Positions 47,035 to 54,712 of a DNA stretch of 64,000 bases are shown piece by piece. The position numbers and the translations under genes are program-made. This DNA is from Bacteroides sp. Marseille-P3684. GTDB taxonomy: Bacteria; Bacteroidota; Bacteroidia; Bacteroidales; Bacteroidaceae. Where the stretch lies: NCBI RefSeq assembly GCF_900291465.1, contig NZ_LT985808.1, forward strand, positions 2,478,684 to 2,542,683, read 5' to 3'. How positions within the stretch are numbered: the stretch's first letter is position 1; each line of letters opens with the position of its first letter. The notes beneath the pieces are model-generated. The model was not told the DNA's origin and searched no databases. It saw nothing but the letters and a program-made list of their open reading frames with translations.

Positions 47035-48507
47035 TCAATTCTTTATCACCTGCTCGAAGTCTTCGGTCAACTCCTGATTCCGCTCATAATCCCAAAGGGT
47101 CAGGCTGCGGAGCTGGTAGAAGTAGTTCCAGTAATTGTACAGTTCGGAGATGCGCGTCTGACGGGCATCATCTTTTGACGATTGCGAATCGTTGAGGTCG
47201 AGCGTACTGATCTGGCCAATCATAAAAGCCTGTACGTTGGCATTGTAACGCTGTTGGGCTACGGAATCCGCCTCATTTGCGATACGCACCTGCATGGCCT
47301 GATTGTTGAAATGCTCCACGAGCAGGAACATGTCCTGGTTGAAGTCCATCTCCTCCTGGCGTATCTGTGCACGCACCGTCTCCCGCTGGCTCTCTGCCAC
47401 CTTGACCTTTCCCCGACGTTTGCCCCAGTCAAGAATGGGTATCTTCACCCCTACCTCGACCACCTGATTGTTTCCCCATGCGGACGAGTGGTAGACACGC
47501 CGCAGCCCGTCATCCTGCCCCGTCAGCCCGACGGAAGCATAGAGGTCAATGCTCCTCAGGTTTCCTTTTGCTTCGGCCACGGCATAGTCGGCTTCCAGCT
47601 TCCGACGGTGAATGTTCTGAGCAAAGGAATTGTTCTGCAGAGCCTTCTCCAGGGCATCGGCATAACGGATTTCCACATCGGGAACCGACTCGGGCAGCAC
47701 AGGTTCAATCTCCTCCTGCTCGCTCAGCCCCAGAAAGGCACGGAGCTGAAACATCTTGGAGTTCAACTCGCTCTCACTATCCGTCAGTGCCGCCCTTGCC
47801 TTCAGCATCGACAGGCGGAGTTGCAGACGGTCGTTCTCCGATATCTGTCCGATGCTGCGTTTGGCTTCGGCTATCTTGTACAGTTTCTCGGAATTCTCCA
47901 GGTTCTGATGGGCGATGTTCAGCTGCTCCCGGGCAAGCAGAAGTTCGAAGAAGTACGTCAGTGCCTTCCGGGTCACTTCCTCAGTCGCGGAAAGGAAGTC
48001 GGCCTTTGCCTCCCGATAGCGCACCGGAGCGATGCGGCGCTGCCACTTCAGGCTGTTCACCCCGAAGATGGGCTGTGTGAACGTGAGCGACAAGGGCACA
48101 TTCATGTATTGTTCCTGCTTCGAGCCGTTAAGCTGCTTGATATACGACAGCGAAGTGGTGAGCGACAGCTTGCCGCCGGTGAGCCAGACGTTCTGGTCAA
48201 TGGAGAGTTCGCCGTCCATCCCCAGGTTATTATTCTTGACAAAAGTATAGGAACCGTCGTTCTGCTGGTAGCGGTTATAGCTCTTGTTGAATGAAGGTAA
48301 AGTAGCGGTAAAGTTGACTTCAGGCAGGAGGTCGGCACGGTAGGTCCGATACTCCCAATAAGCCGCCTTCAGCTCATTGAGCGCCACGGCTGCATCCACA
48401 CTCTGCCGACGCGCCAGGGCGATGGCTTCCGACAGGGACAGTTGACGTTGTGCCGTGGCTGCCAATACCGGCAGACAAGCAAAAGCCGCAAGGAATAGAA
48501 TCTTCAT
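47035..48507 (-). CDS. TolC-family outer-membrane efflux protein
   Basis: Outer-membrane channel of a tripartite exporter. It has a signal peptide (MKILFLAAFACLPVLAATAQ) and two OEP repeats of long amphipathic helices (for example LNIAHQNLENSEKLYKIAEA and the C-terminal QRYNANVQAFMIGQISTLDL). ATG 48507 starts the signal peptide; 48525 is possible, and a longer frame to 48588 overlaps the permease end and is unlikely. It is preceded by permeases and an ATPase and followed by the regulator gene. Confidence 0.92.
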   Translation of the reverse strand: MKILFLAAFACLPVLAATAQRQLSLSEAIALARRQSVDAAVALNELKAAYWEYRTYRADLLPEVNFTATLPSFNKSYNRYQQNDGSYTFVKNNNLGMDGELSIDQNVWLTGGKLSLTTSLSYIKQLNGSKQEQYMNVPLSLTFTQPIFGVNSLKWQRRIAPVRYREAKADFLSATEEVTRKALTYFFELLLAREQLNIAHQNLENSEKLYKIAEAKRSIGQISENDRLQLRLSMLKARAALTDSESELNSKMFQLRAFLGLSEQEEIEPVLPESVPDVEIRYADALEKALQNNSFAQNIHRRKLEADYAVAEAKGNLRSIDLYASVGLTGQDDGLRRVYHSSAWGNNQVVEVGVKIPILDWGKRRGKVKVAESQRETVRAQIRQEEMDFNQDMFLLVEHFNNQAMQVRIANEADSVAQQRYNANVQAFMIGQISTLDLNDSQSSKDDARQTRISELYNYWNYFYQLRSLTLWDYERNQELTEDFEQVIKN

Positions 48508-48568
48508 AGCATACGATTTTATCATGATCAAATCAGAAATGAAAAGTGAACGTCTCAGAGGCCATTGC

Positions 48569-49804
48569 CTATTCGTAGTGCAAGGCATCGACCGGATTGA
48601 TGCGCGACGCTTGCCGGGCAGGAATCCAGATACCGGCCACGATGAGCAGCATCAGAAGCACCGTGGTAACGGCTGTCAGCGTGATGAACAGCACCGTATC
48701 TGACAAAAGCGTTTCATTGTCCCAGACTGCCGTACGCAATACATAGGAGACAATCACTGCCGGGAGCCATACGATGCCAAACAGCATCAGCCCTTCGCCA
48801 ATCATCTGCCAGCGCACCTGCCGACGCGTAGCACCCAACGCCATGCGCAAGCCGATTTCCGACGTACGTGATTCCGTGCGGAACCAGAACGTACCGATGA
48901 TGCCCAGAAAAGCACAGATGAAAAAGAACGCCGCCAGGAAGTAGCCTGCACCATACATCAGATTGATACTGCTCAGGTTGAGGATATAGGTGCGGTAGTC
49001 CTCCATCCTGGTCAGGTTGACAATGGAAAGGTTTCCCGCCGTCAGCTGTGCCCGCATCGTTGAAAGGAAGGTCTCGCGAAAGTCGTGGTCGGCATCAGGA
49101 TGCACCCGGATAAGCATTGTCAAGTCCTTGTTGGCATTCTTCTCGATCATCCGTCCCTCGCTCCATATTTCCCAAAGGGCACGGTTATCATTATTGTCCG
49201 CGTATTCATTCGTCAGGTAACTGCAGAGGATGCCTGGATACGCCTTGTCCCGTTCGTCCTTCGTATAGATGCGGCAACGGACCGTGTTCTTGTCGTACAG
49301 CTGCTCCATGGCTTGCGGTGACACCAGGAAGCAGGTCTGACCCGTGGAAGTCTCTTTCACCAGGTCAACCTCCGGCGAGGGGGACGTGATGTGCAACACC
49401 CGTATCACGTCCGGAGTCAGCTGTCCGCGCAGGGCAGTCGTCCGGGTCGTGTCGCCAAAGTAAGACCGTCCGTTGGTCGAACCGGTATAAGGGAAAGCCG
49501 TGTAGGATGTCAGACCGACGCTTTCCACTCCGGGACAACGGCGGACACGCTCGACCAGCTCCTTCCAGTCGTCCGTCAACGGACTGTCCGGGTCATACGA
49601 TGGGGAGTCTTTCTCACGGATGGCAGTTGTGACCCGGTAGACATGTTCCAGGTCAAAGCCTGTGTCTCTCAGCTTGTGACTGAGCAATGACGAGAACACA
49701 TTGCCCACCTGCCAGATACAGATGAAGGATATAAACAGCTCTGCCAGAATCCAAAGGTTTCCACGCCACTGGTTGATGATGAGTTTGAGGATATGCGAAA
49801 ACAT
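48569..49804 (-). CDS. ABC transporter permease, FtsX/MacB type (second copy)
   Basis: A 411-residue permease: one N-terminal membrane helix, a large periplasmic domain (about residues 45-275), then three C-terminal helices with EIGLRMALGATRRQVRWQMIGEGLML, the FtsX core. It ends QASRINPVDALHYE, the classical coupling-helix end. It forms a heterodimer candidate with the gene 2 bp upstream. Confidence 0.92.
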   Translation of the reverse strand: MFSHILKLIINQWRGNLWILAELFISFICIWQVGNVFSSLLSHKLRDTGFDLEHVYRVTTAIREKDSPSYDPDSPLTDDWKELVERVRRCPGVESVGLTSYTAFPYTGSTNGRSYFGDTTRTTALRGQLTPDVIRVLHITSPSPEVDLVKETSTGQTCFLVSPQAMEQLYDKNTVRCRIYTKDERDKAYPGILCSYLTNEYADNNDNRALWEIWSEGRMIEKNANKDLTMLIRVHPDADHDFRETFLSTMRAQLTAGNLSIVNLTRMEDYRTYILNLSSINLMYGAGYFLAAFFFICAFLGIIGTFWFRTESRTSEIGLRMALGATRRQVRWQMIGEGLMLFGIVWLPAVIVSYVLRTAVWDNETLLSDTVLFITLTAVTTVLLMLLIVAGIWIPARQASRINPVDALHYE

Positions 49805-49806
49805 GA

Positions 49807-51135
49807 TTATCTTCTATTTAGTGCTTCCACGATGGAGATGCGGGCATAGCGCCAGGCAGGCAACAGGGTGGAAATGAGGTTTAACAAAAAGCAAATGAGT
49901 ATGACGTAACAGATGGTGGAGAAGTTGATGATGTGGAAGAAGTTCAGCACATCGACTCCTTTGACCGACAGGTCATTCCCTGCCGTCCGATAAGATACCA
50001 GCAACGTGTTGCGTACCAGCTGGAACAGTCCGCATGACAGACACAGACCGATGATTCCCCCAATCAGCATCTGCACAAAGTTCTCCAGGAACAGCTGCCC
50101 CATGATGTTCCACACGGACGCCCCGAAAGCCTTGCGGACACCAATCTCCTCGCCGCGCTTCTTCATCCGTGCCACAATCAGTCCCGACAGGTTCAGTGCC
50201 GGGAGAATCAGCAACACAATGATGACGACCAGTACCACCTGCATGCGGGTATAAATCTTGTCATAAGGGTCACTGGACATGCGGAAGAGTGATTCCAGCG
50301 CCGTGTCGGGCTGATGGTTGAGCGTGAAATGGCTCTTCTTTGCCGGCGCATTGAGCTTCTGGATCTGGTGCTCCATCTCCTGTCGGATCAGTTCCTGGTC
50401 ACTGCGTTCGTAGCCCAAAAGATACATCTTGGCAGGTCCCTGGATGTCCCTCAAATCATTATTGCCTCCCCGGAAGAAGCGGCTGGTGGCCGTCGTATAA
50501 GGGAGCCATAGGTGGGCATAGGCATCGCTCAGGTAGGAAGGCACATCCTCCACCACACCACAGACGCGGTACTCCTTCCAGTCGATGTCGATGGGATAGT
50601 TCACCACATCCGTCTTCCCGAAGAGTGCACGGGCGGTGGACTCGTCGATGACCACCTTGCGGGCATTGCTCTTCACATCCACATCGGAGAACGGGCCTCC
50701 GGCCAGAAAGCGCATGGAGAACATCTTCCAGAAATCGGCATCTGTAGAGATTGCCGACATCTCTTCATTAACCTGCTTCGTCTTGTTGTAGACCACACTC
50801 TGCATGTTGACCACCAACGACTTGGCTTCAGGTGTCTTCAGGGGATACATGTACTTCTCAATCAGCTTGTGCCCCACCGGTGAACTGCTCTGGAGGCCAT
50901 CATAGAACTTGTCACCCGTCGCGTCAGTTCCGGGCTTCACGACATAGGCGCGGGTGAAGAAGAACATGCGGTCGCGCTTGTCCTCCACGCCGATGTTTGC
51001 CGTGTTGATGTAGTAGGTAATCAGGATGAGCATGATCATCGTGATACTCAAGGCAGTTCCGAGAATATAGACCAGACTGAAGAACTTGTTTTCCTTCAGC
51101 AGGTAGCGTATCTGTCGTAAATAGGTTTTCCACAT
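49807..51135 (-). CDS. ABC transporter permease, FtsX/MacB type (first copy)
   Basis: A permease of about 442 residues with the same plan as its neighbour: helix near the N-terminus, large periplasmic MacB_PCD-like domain, three C-terminal helices with EEIGVRKAFGASVWNIMGQLFLENFV, ending ARISIVEALNRR. ATG 51135 (MWKTYLRQIRYLL) is chosen because the longer frame overlaps the ATPase gene. Confidence 0.92.
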   Translation of the reverse strand: MWKTYLRQIRYLLKENKFFSLVYILGTALSITMIMLILITYYINTANIGVEDKRDRMFFFTRAYVVKPGTDATGDKFYDGLQSSSPVGHKLIEKYMYPLKTPEAKSLVVNMQSVVYNKTKQVNEEMSAISTDADFWKMFSMRFLAGGPFSDVDVKSNARKVVIDESTARALFGKTDVVNYPIDIDWKEYRVCGVVEDVPSYLSDAYAHLWLPYTTATSRFFRGGNNDLRDIQGPAKMYLLGYERSDQELIRQEMEHQIQKLNAPAKKSHFTLNHQPDTALESLFRMSSDPYDKIYTRMQVVLVVIIVLLILPALNLSGLIVARMKKRGEEIGVRKAFGASVWNIMGQLFLENFVQMLIGGIIGLCLSCGLFQLVRNTLLVSYRTAGNDLSVKGVDVLNFFHIINFSTICYVILICFLLNLISTLLPAWRYARISIVEALNRR

Positions 51136-51148
51136 AAGCCTTCCTCCC

Positions 51149-51814
51149 TCAATTGATTTGGTGTCCGTCAAAGAAGCGGATGATGCGCGACGTCTGCCGT
51201 GCCTGTTCCTCGTTGTGTGTCACCATGACGATGGTGCGGTGGTCCTCCTGATTGAGTGAATGGAGGATGTTCATCACCTCGGCTCCCATGTTGGAGTCCA
51301 GGTTACCGGTAGGCTCGTCGGCAAGAATAATCTTCGGATTACCGATGATGGCACGGGCTATGGCGACACGCTGGCACTGTCCGCCGGAGAGCTGCCCCGG
51401 ATGGTGCTTCATGCGATGGCTCAGCCCGACGCGTGCGAGTACCTCTTCAGCCAGCCGGCGTCGTTCCTTCGAGGGGACGTGGCGATAGAATAGCGGAAGT
51501 TCCACATTGTCGAGTACGTTCAGCGAGGGAATCAGGTGGAAACTTTGGAACACGAACCCCAGCGTACGGTTGCGGAATTCAGCCAGGTGGCTGTCCTTCA
51601 TGCCGTCCACGCGACGTCCGTCTATCTCGATACTGCCCGTGGTCGGAGCATCCAGCAGCCCAATCAGGTTGAGCAAGGTAGACTTGCCACATCCCGAGGG
51701 ACCCATGATGCTGACAAACTCCCCTTCATCTATATGCAAGTTCACGTTTTCCAATGCCTGTGTTTCAATTTCTTCGGTGCGGTACACCTTCGATAAGTCT
51801 CTTACGGTTATCAT
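51149..51814 (-). CDS. ABC transporter ATP-binding protein, MacB/LolD type
   Basis: A 221-residue ATPase: Walker [10 protein letters not shown] (38-46), Q-loop in [18 protein letters not shown], signature [14 protein letters not shown], Walker [13 protein letters not shown] and H-loop VTHNEE. This subgroup (MacB, LolD) drives mechanotransmission rather than channel transport: extrusion of peptides, drugs or lipoproteins through TolC-type pores. It lies 14 bp before the first permease. Confidence 0.95.
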   Translation of the reverse strand: MITVRDLSKVYRTEEIETQALENVNLHIDEGEFVSIMGPSGCGKSTLLNLIGLLDAPTTGSIEIDGRRVDGMKDSHLAEFRNRTLGFVFQSFHLIPSLNVLDNVELPLFYRHVPSKERRRLAEEVLARVGLSHRMKHHPGQLSGGQCQRVAIARAIIGNPKIILADEPTGNLDSNMGAEVMNILHSLNQEDHRTIVMVTHNEEQARQTSRIIRFFDGHQIN

Positions 51815-51848
51815 AGATTTCTAGTTTTTAGATAGTTCAATGGACAGG

Positions 51849-51866
51849 GACGCACCTTGGTGCGTC
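51849..51866. repeat. Inverted repeat GACGCAC-N4-GTGCGTC
   Basis: Seven-base arms identical to those at 46846-46864, 35 bp upstream of the ATPase start codon. Confidence 0.6.
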
Positions 51867-51976
51867 TGTTTGAATAGTCTGTGGTCACTGCGTCCGTTGC
51901 CGGGACGGAGTTCACCCCAGGGTTTGCCCTCCTCAAGTGCAGGGAAGGACACGCAACAAGCCGGGCTTATACAGAG

Positions 51977-52037
51977 CTAAGTATAATACTTAGGGGGTCT
52001 AAGTATAATACTTAGGTAGGCTAAGTATTATACTTTG
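51977..52037. repeat. Three tandem palindromes at 22-bp spacing
   Basis: CTAAGTATAATACTTAG at 51977-51993 and 51999-52015, and the variant CTAAGTATTATACTTTG at 52021-52037. Starts are exactly 22 bp apart (about two helical turns). A half-copy TCTAAGTGG follows at about 52043. It could be a cooperative operator array or a row of small RNA hairpins. Confidence 0.75.
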
Positions 52038-52098
52038 GTCCGTCTAAGTGGCGGTTCATGCGCGTCTATCCCTGCCTTCAATGCGAACGAGCTGCACC

Positions 52099-53346
52099 TT
52101 ATTTAATCTTCAAATCGGATTTTCCTTTATAAGCATTCATGTCGCTTACCACCACCCGGTCGCCGGGCTTCAGGCCGGAAATGACCTCCACGTAATCCCA
52201 GTTGCTCTCCCCCAACTCCACTTCCCGCCTTTCCAGGTGGTTGTCATCGGTCATGACGAACAGTTCATACTTGCCGGCTCCCAGGTAATAGGTATCGTTG
52301 GCAATGCGCAACACATTGTCCTTCACGCCATAAATCACGTGTACATCGACCTTCAGACCGGAACGGAGATTCCCGTTGTCCGTCTTTTCCAGCTGCACGG
52401 TAAAGCCGATGGTGCCGTCCTCGGACGTAGGGACCACATGGTTTACCACTCCCTTGCACAAGGCATCTCCCACCTTGACAATGGCTTCTGCTCCTTGCGA
52501 CACCCGGTCAATGTAGGAGTCCGCAATGGTTCCTTTCACCTGGAACCGGCTCAGGTCTGCCACCGTGGCAAGCTGTTCACCTTTTGCCACACGGACGCCA
52601 ATCTGATCGTTCAGAAACGTCAGGACTCCGTCGCGCGGTGCAAAGACCTGCGCTTCCTCCAGCGTCCGTTTCATCTCTGCCACTCCTTTCCGGAAGATAC
52701 TCAGGTCCAATGCCTTCACCTGCTCTTCGGCAGCCATCACCTTCTGTTCATTGGCATATTGCTGACACAGCTGCTCGTGTTCCAGCTTGCTGACCTTGTA
52801 ATTCAGTTCCACCTGACGCACCTTGTCGGGGGTGCCAGCACCCAGGCTGTCAAGGAACTGTTCGTTGCGCAGTTCCACCGCCATGCGGTTGAGCTTCATC
52901 TCCGACACGCGTATCTGCATGGCAAGGTCCTTCAGCTTGGTCTCATTGTTGATTTCCAGCTGCTTCATCTGATGCTGGCGCATCTGTTCTTCATCGAGCA
53001 ACTTGTTGTAGTCAGTACTTGCCGTCTGCAAGTCAAGCTTCAGCAGGGGCTGCCCCGCCTTCACCGAGTCTCCCGGCTTTTTGTAAACCTCCACGACACG
53101 GGTATCCAGTGGCGAATTGATTATCTCCTCATAGGCCGGGGCTACGGTGCCTGCGGCATTGATGGAGATTTGGAGCGTTCCCACATCGGCCGTCGACACA
53201 GAAAGGCTGCTGCGCGACACCGACGGCTGTAAAGCCATGGCACCCACAATGACGAGTGCAAAGAACCCTACGCCTCCCCCGCTCCACATCATCATCCGGC
53301 GGCGACGCTTCTTCCGTTGTACTTCTTCTGGTATTGTTCGATCCAT
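52099..53346 (-). CDS. HlyD/MacA-type periplasmic adaptor protein
   Basis: A membrane-fusion protein of about 415 residues linking the inner-membrane ABC permease to TolC. It has a basic N-terminus (QRKKRRRRMMMW), one membrane helix, the biotinyl-lipoyl half (GTVAPAYEEIINSPLDTRV), a long coiled-coil hairpin, the second lipoyl half (VFAPRDGVLTFLNDQIG) and beta-barrel/MP domains. ATG 53346 is chosen; the longer frame to 53502 would run over the sigma-54 promoter. It is the first gene of the operon. Confidence 0.92.
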   Translation of the reverse strand: MDRTIPEEVQRKKRRRRMMMWSGGGVGFFALVIVGAMALQPSVSRSSLSVSTADVGTLQISINAAGTVAPAYEEIINSPLDTRVVEVYKKPGDSVKAGQPLLKLDLQTASTDYNKLLDEEQMRQHQMKQLEINNETKLKDLAMQIRVSEMKLNRMAVELRNEQFLDSLGAGTPDKVRQVELNYKVSKLEHEQLCQQYANEQKVMAAEEQVKALDLSIFRKGVAEMKRTLEEAQVFAPRDGVLTFLNDQIGVRVAKGEQLATVADLSRFQVKGTIADSYIDRVSQGAEAIVKVGDALCKGVVNHVVPTSEDGTIGFTVQLEKTDNGNLRSGLKVDVHVIYGVKDNVLRIANDTYYLGAGKYELFVMTDDNHLERREVELGESNWDYVEVISGLKPGDRVVVSDMNAYKGKSDLKIK

Positions 53347-53392
53347 AGTTGTATAGTTTAATTTATTTATTTCATTCGTACAGCTACAGAAA

Positions 53393-53409
53393 GGCAAAGC
53401 GCGTGCCAA
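53393..53409 (-). promoter_or_regulatory. Sigma-54 (-24/-12) promoter of the export operon
   Basis: On the minus strand TTGGCACGCGCTTTGCC matches the consensus TTGGCACGnnnnTTGC exactly, with GG and GC ten bases apart. The predicted start is near 53383, giving a leader of about 37 nt to ATG 53346. An NtrC-type regulator is encoded in the same operon. Confidence 0.85.
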
Positions 53410-53450
53410 AAACACATAGCACTGATTTTCAATGTATATATAAAAAGAAA

Positions 53451-53470
53451 GGTGTCCGATATCGGACACC
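53451..53470. promoter_or_regulatory. Perfect 20-bp palindrome: candidate activator site and/or terminator
   Basis: GGTGTCCG-ATAT-CGGACACC, centred about 77 bp upstream of the predicted sigma-54 start, where enhancer sites for NtrC-type activators usually lie. On the minus strand it is also followed by TTTCTTTTT, so it could terminate the upstream DUF6057 gene, whose stop codon is 28 bp away. Both uses are possible. Confidence 0.65.
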
Positions 53471-53498
53471 CTGTACGTTTTCAGCCCTTGCTGACTGT

Positions 53499-54617
53499 TC
53501 ATTTTTCATAACGGATGGTCGTGTGGTCATAATAATACCAGTAATGCCTGCGGTCTTCGGGAGAAGCTTTCCGGTAGTGCTCATAAGCCTGCTCCAGGTC
53601 TGCAAAGTCATAAGGCGGCGTCAGAGACGGACGCTGGCGGTAGTAAAGGTAAAGTGCCTCCGCGTATGCCTTGGGCAGTCCCTCCTCCACGTAACAGAAG
53701 TAATCCAGCTCCTTGACAAACACCTCCAGTTCCTTGCGCAACAGGAGTGCACAGAGATAGTAGTCGAGCACCGGATGATTCCCGGTATCCGTATAACAAA
53801 GCCGACGCAGATAGCCGGTGATGGATTCTCCCTGTCGGGGAGTTCCACCCAGGTAGGCATACAACGAGTCTGCGCGCAGCCAAGTCGTAGCCACCCCTGC
53901 ATCCAACAGCAGTCCGCGTGTCCCGTCATGCAATGGATAGTCAAACAGACGGTCCGGCAACGAATCCATCCGGCTCAAGGCGTATACCCTCATGACCGTC
54001 AGTTCACGTGACGTCCGTCCGGAACCGGCACCAATCTCCGTCACTTTGCGATAGTCACCATGCAACAAGGCAGCGTCGGCAGCGGCTTCGTAGTGGAACA
54101 GTTCGTCGGTGTTGCCCAGTGACACACATCCGACGGAGAGCAGATACATGGTCAGGAGATTGGGCATCAGCGTGCTCCAGCCCTTCTGGTTCCGATAGTC
54201 CCCCAACAGCATCTCCAGCCTGCGCATGCCCCATGACAGGAGCCAGAACAGCAACAAGCTCAGGGGCAGAAGCCATATCCACCGTCCCAATGTAACGGCT
54301 TCGTAAATGTCTTTATGCACATCGGTCACGAAAGAAAGCAGCAGGAACGAAGGTATGTAGGTCAGTGCATGCCAGCGTTCCGGCAAGCGCATCCACGCAC
54401 TGATGCCCCATTGTAGCAGGCAGAGGATGAGCGTGATGATCCATGTGCCCCACTGAGGCGAATAGGTCGTCTGTCCTTCCGAGAGCACCTTCTGCAACAT
54501 CTCAAGCAAGGGACTCTGGAAGCACAAGTAACATACACTGAAGAGAATGAACAAAAGACCGCATGCAATACGGATACTGCGTGCGGTCTTATAGCGTGTC
54601 GAGGAGCTTTCTGTCAT
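53499..54617 (-). CDS. DUF6057-like membrane protein
   Basis: A 372-residue protein: a basic N-terminus, four hydrophobic segments (about residues 14-33, 57-72, 86-100 and 112-130), then a soluble, helix-rich C-terminal half (about 165-372) with TPR-like character (for example AAADAALLHGDYRKVTEIGAG). The family is of unknown function. It lies 95 bp after glgB on the same strand and may be read from it; the palindrome beyond its stop probably separates it from the export operon. Confidence 0.75.
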   Translation of the reverse strand: MTESSSTRYKTARSIRIACGLLFILFSVCYLCFQSPLLEMLQKVLSEGQTTYSPQWGTWIITLILCLLQWGISAWMRLPERWHALTYIPSFLLLSFVTDVHKDIYEAVTLGRWIWLLPLSLLLFWLLSWGMRRLEMLLGDYRNQKGWSTLMPNLLTMYLLSVGCVSLGNTDELFHYEAAADAALLHGDYRKVTEIGAGSGRTSRELTVMRVYALSRMDSLPDRLFDYPLHDGTRGLLLDAGVATTWLRADSLYAYLGGTPRQGESITGYLRRLCYTDTGNHPVLDYYLCALLLRKELEVFVKELDYFCYVEEGLPKAYAEALYLYYRQRPSLTPPYDFADLEQAYEHYRKASPEDRRHYWYYYDHTTIRYEK

Positions 54618-54712
54618 GATTTCATTAAGCTGTGAACGAATGCAGGAGCACTGGGATAGAAGTGTGTTAGAGACTTGCTATCTTCGTGTCGTGCTTTCAA
54701 CATAAACAATTT

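Larger units (their letters stand above)
51815..52098 (-). other. Repeat-bearing gap between adaptor and ATPase genes
   Basis: A 284-bp gap inside the export operon. It contains an inverted repeat (51849-51866) and three palindromes (51977-52037). No gene or clear second promoter was seen. Confidence 0.6.

Noticed and set aside
47182-48294. 370-codon open frame antisense to the TolC-family gene
   Set aside because: Full overlap with a clear family member; composition of a shadow frame.
51977-52037. Possible CRISPR array
   Set aside because: Only three 17-bp palindromes with 5-bp spacers and no cas genes; spacing is far too short.
52048-53232. 394-codon open frame antisense to the HlyD adaptor gene
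   Set aside because: His/Leu/Gln-rich translation without domains; it fully overlaps a well-supported gene and follows from that gene's codon use.
53346-53502. Upstream extension of the adaptor gene to 53502
   Set aside because: The extension spans the sigma-54 promoter and lacks a plausible N-terminal signal; ATG 53346 begins a normal adaptor N-terminus.
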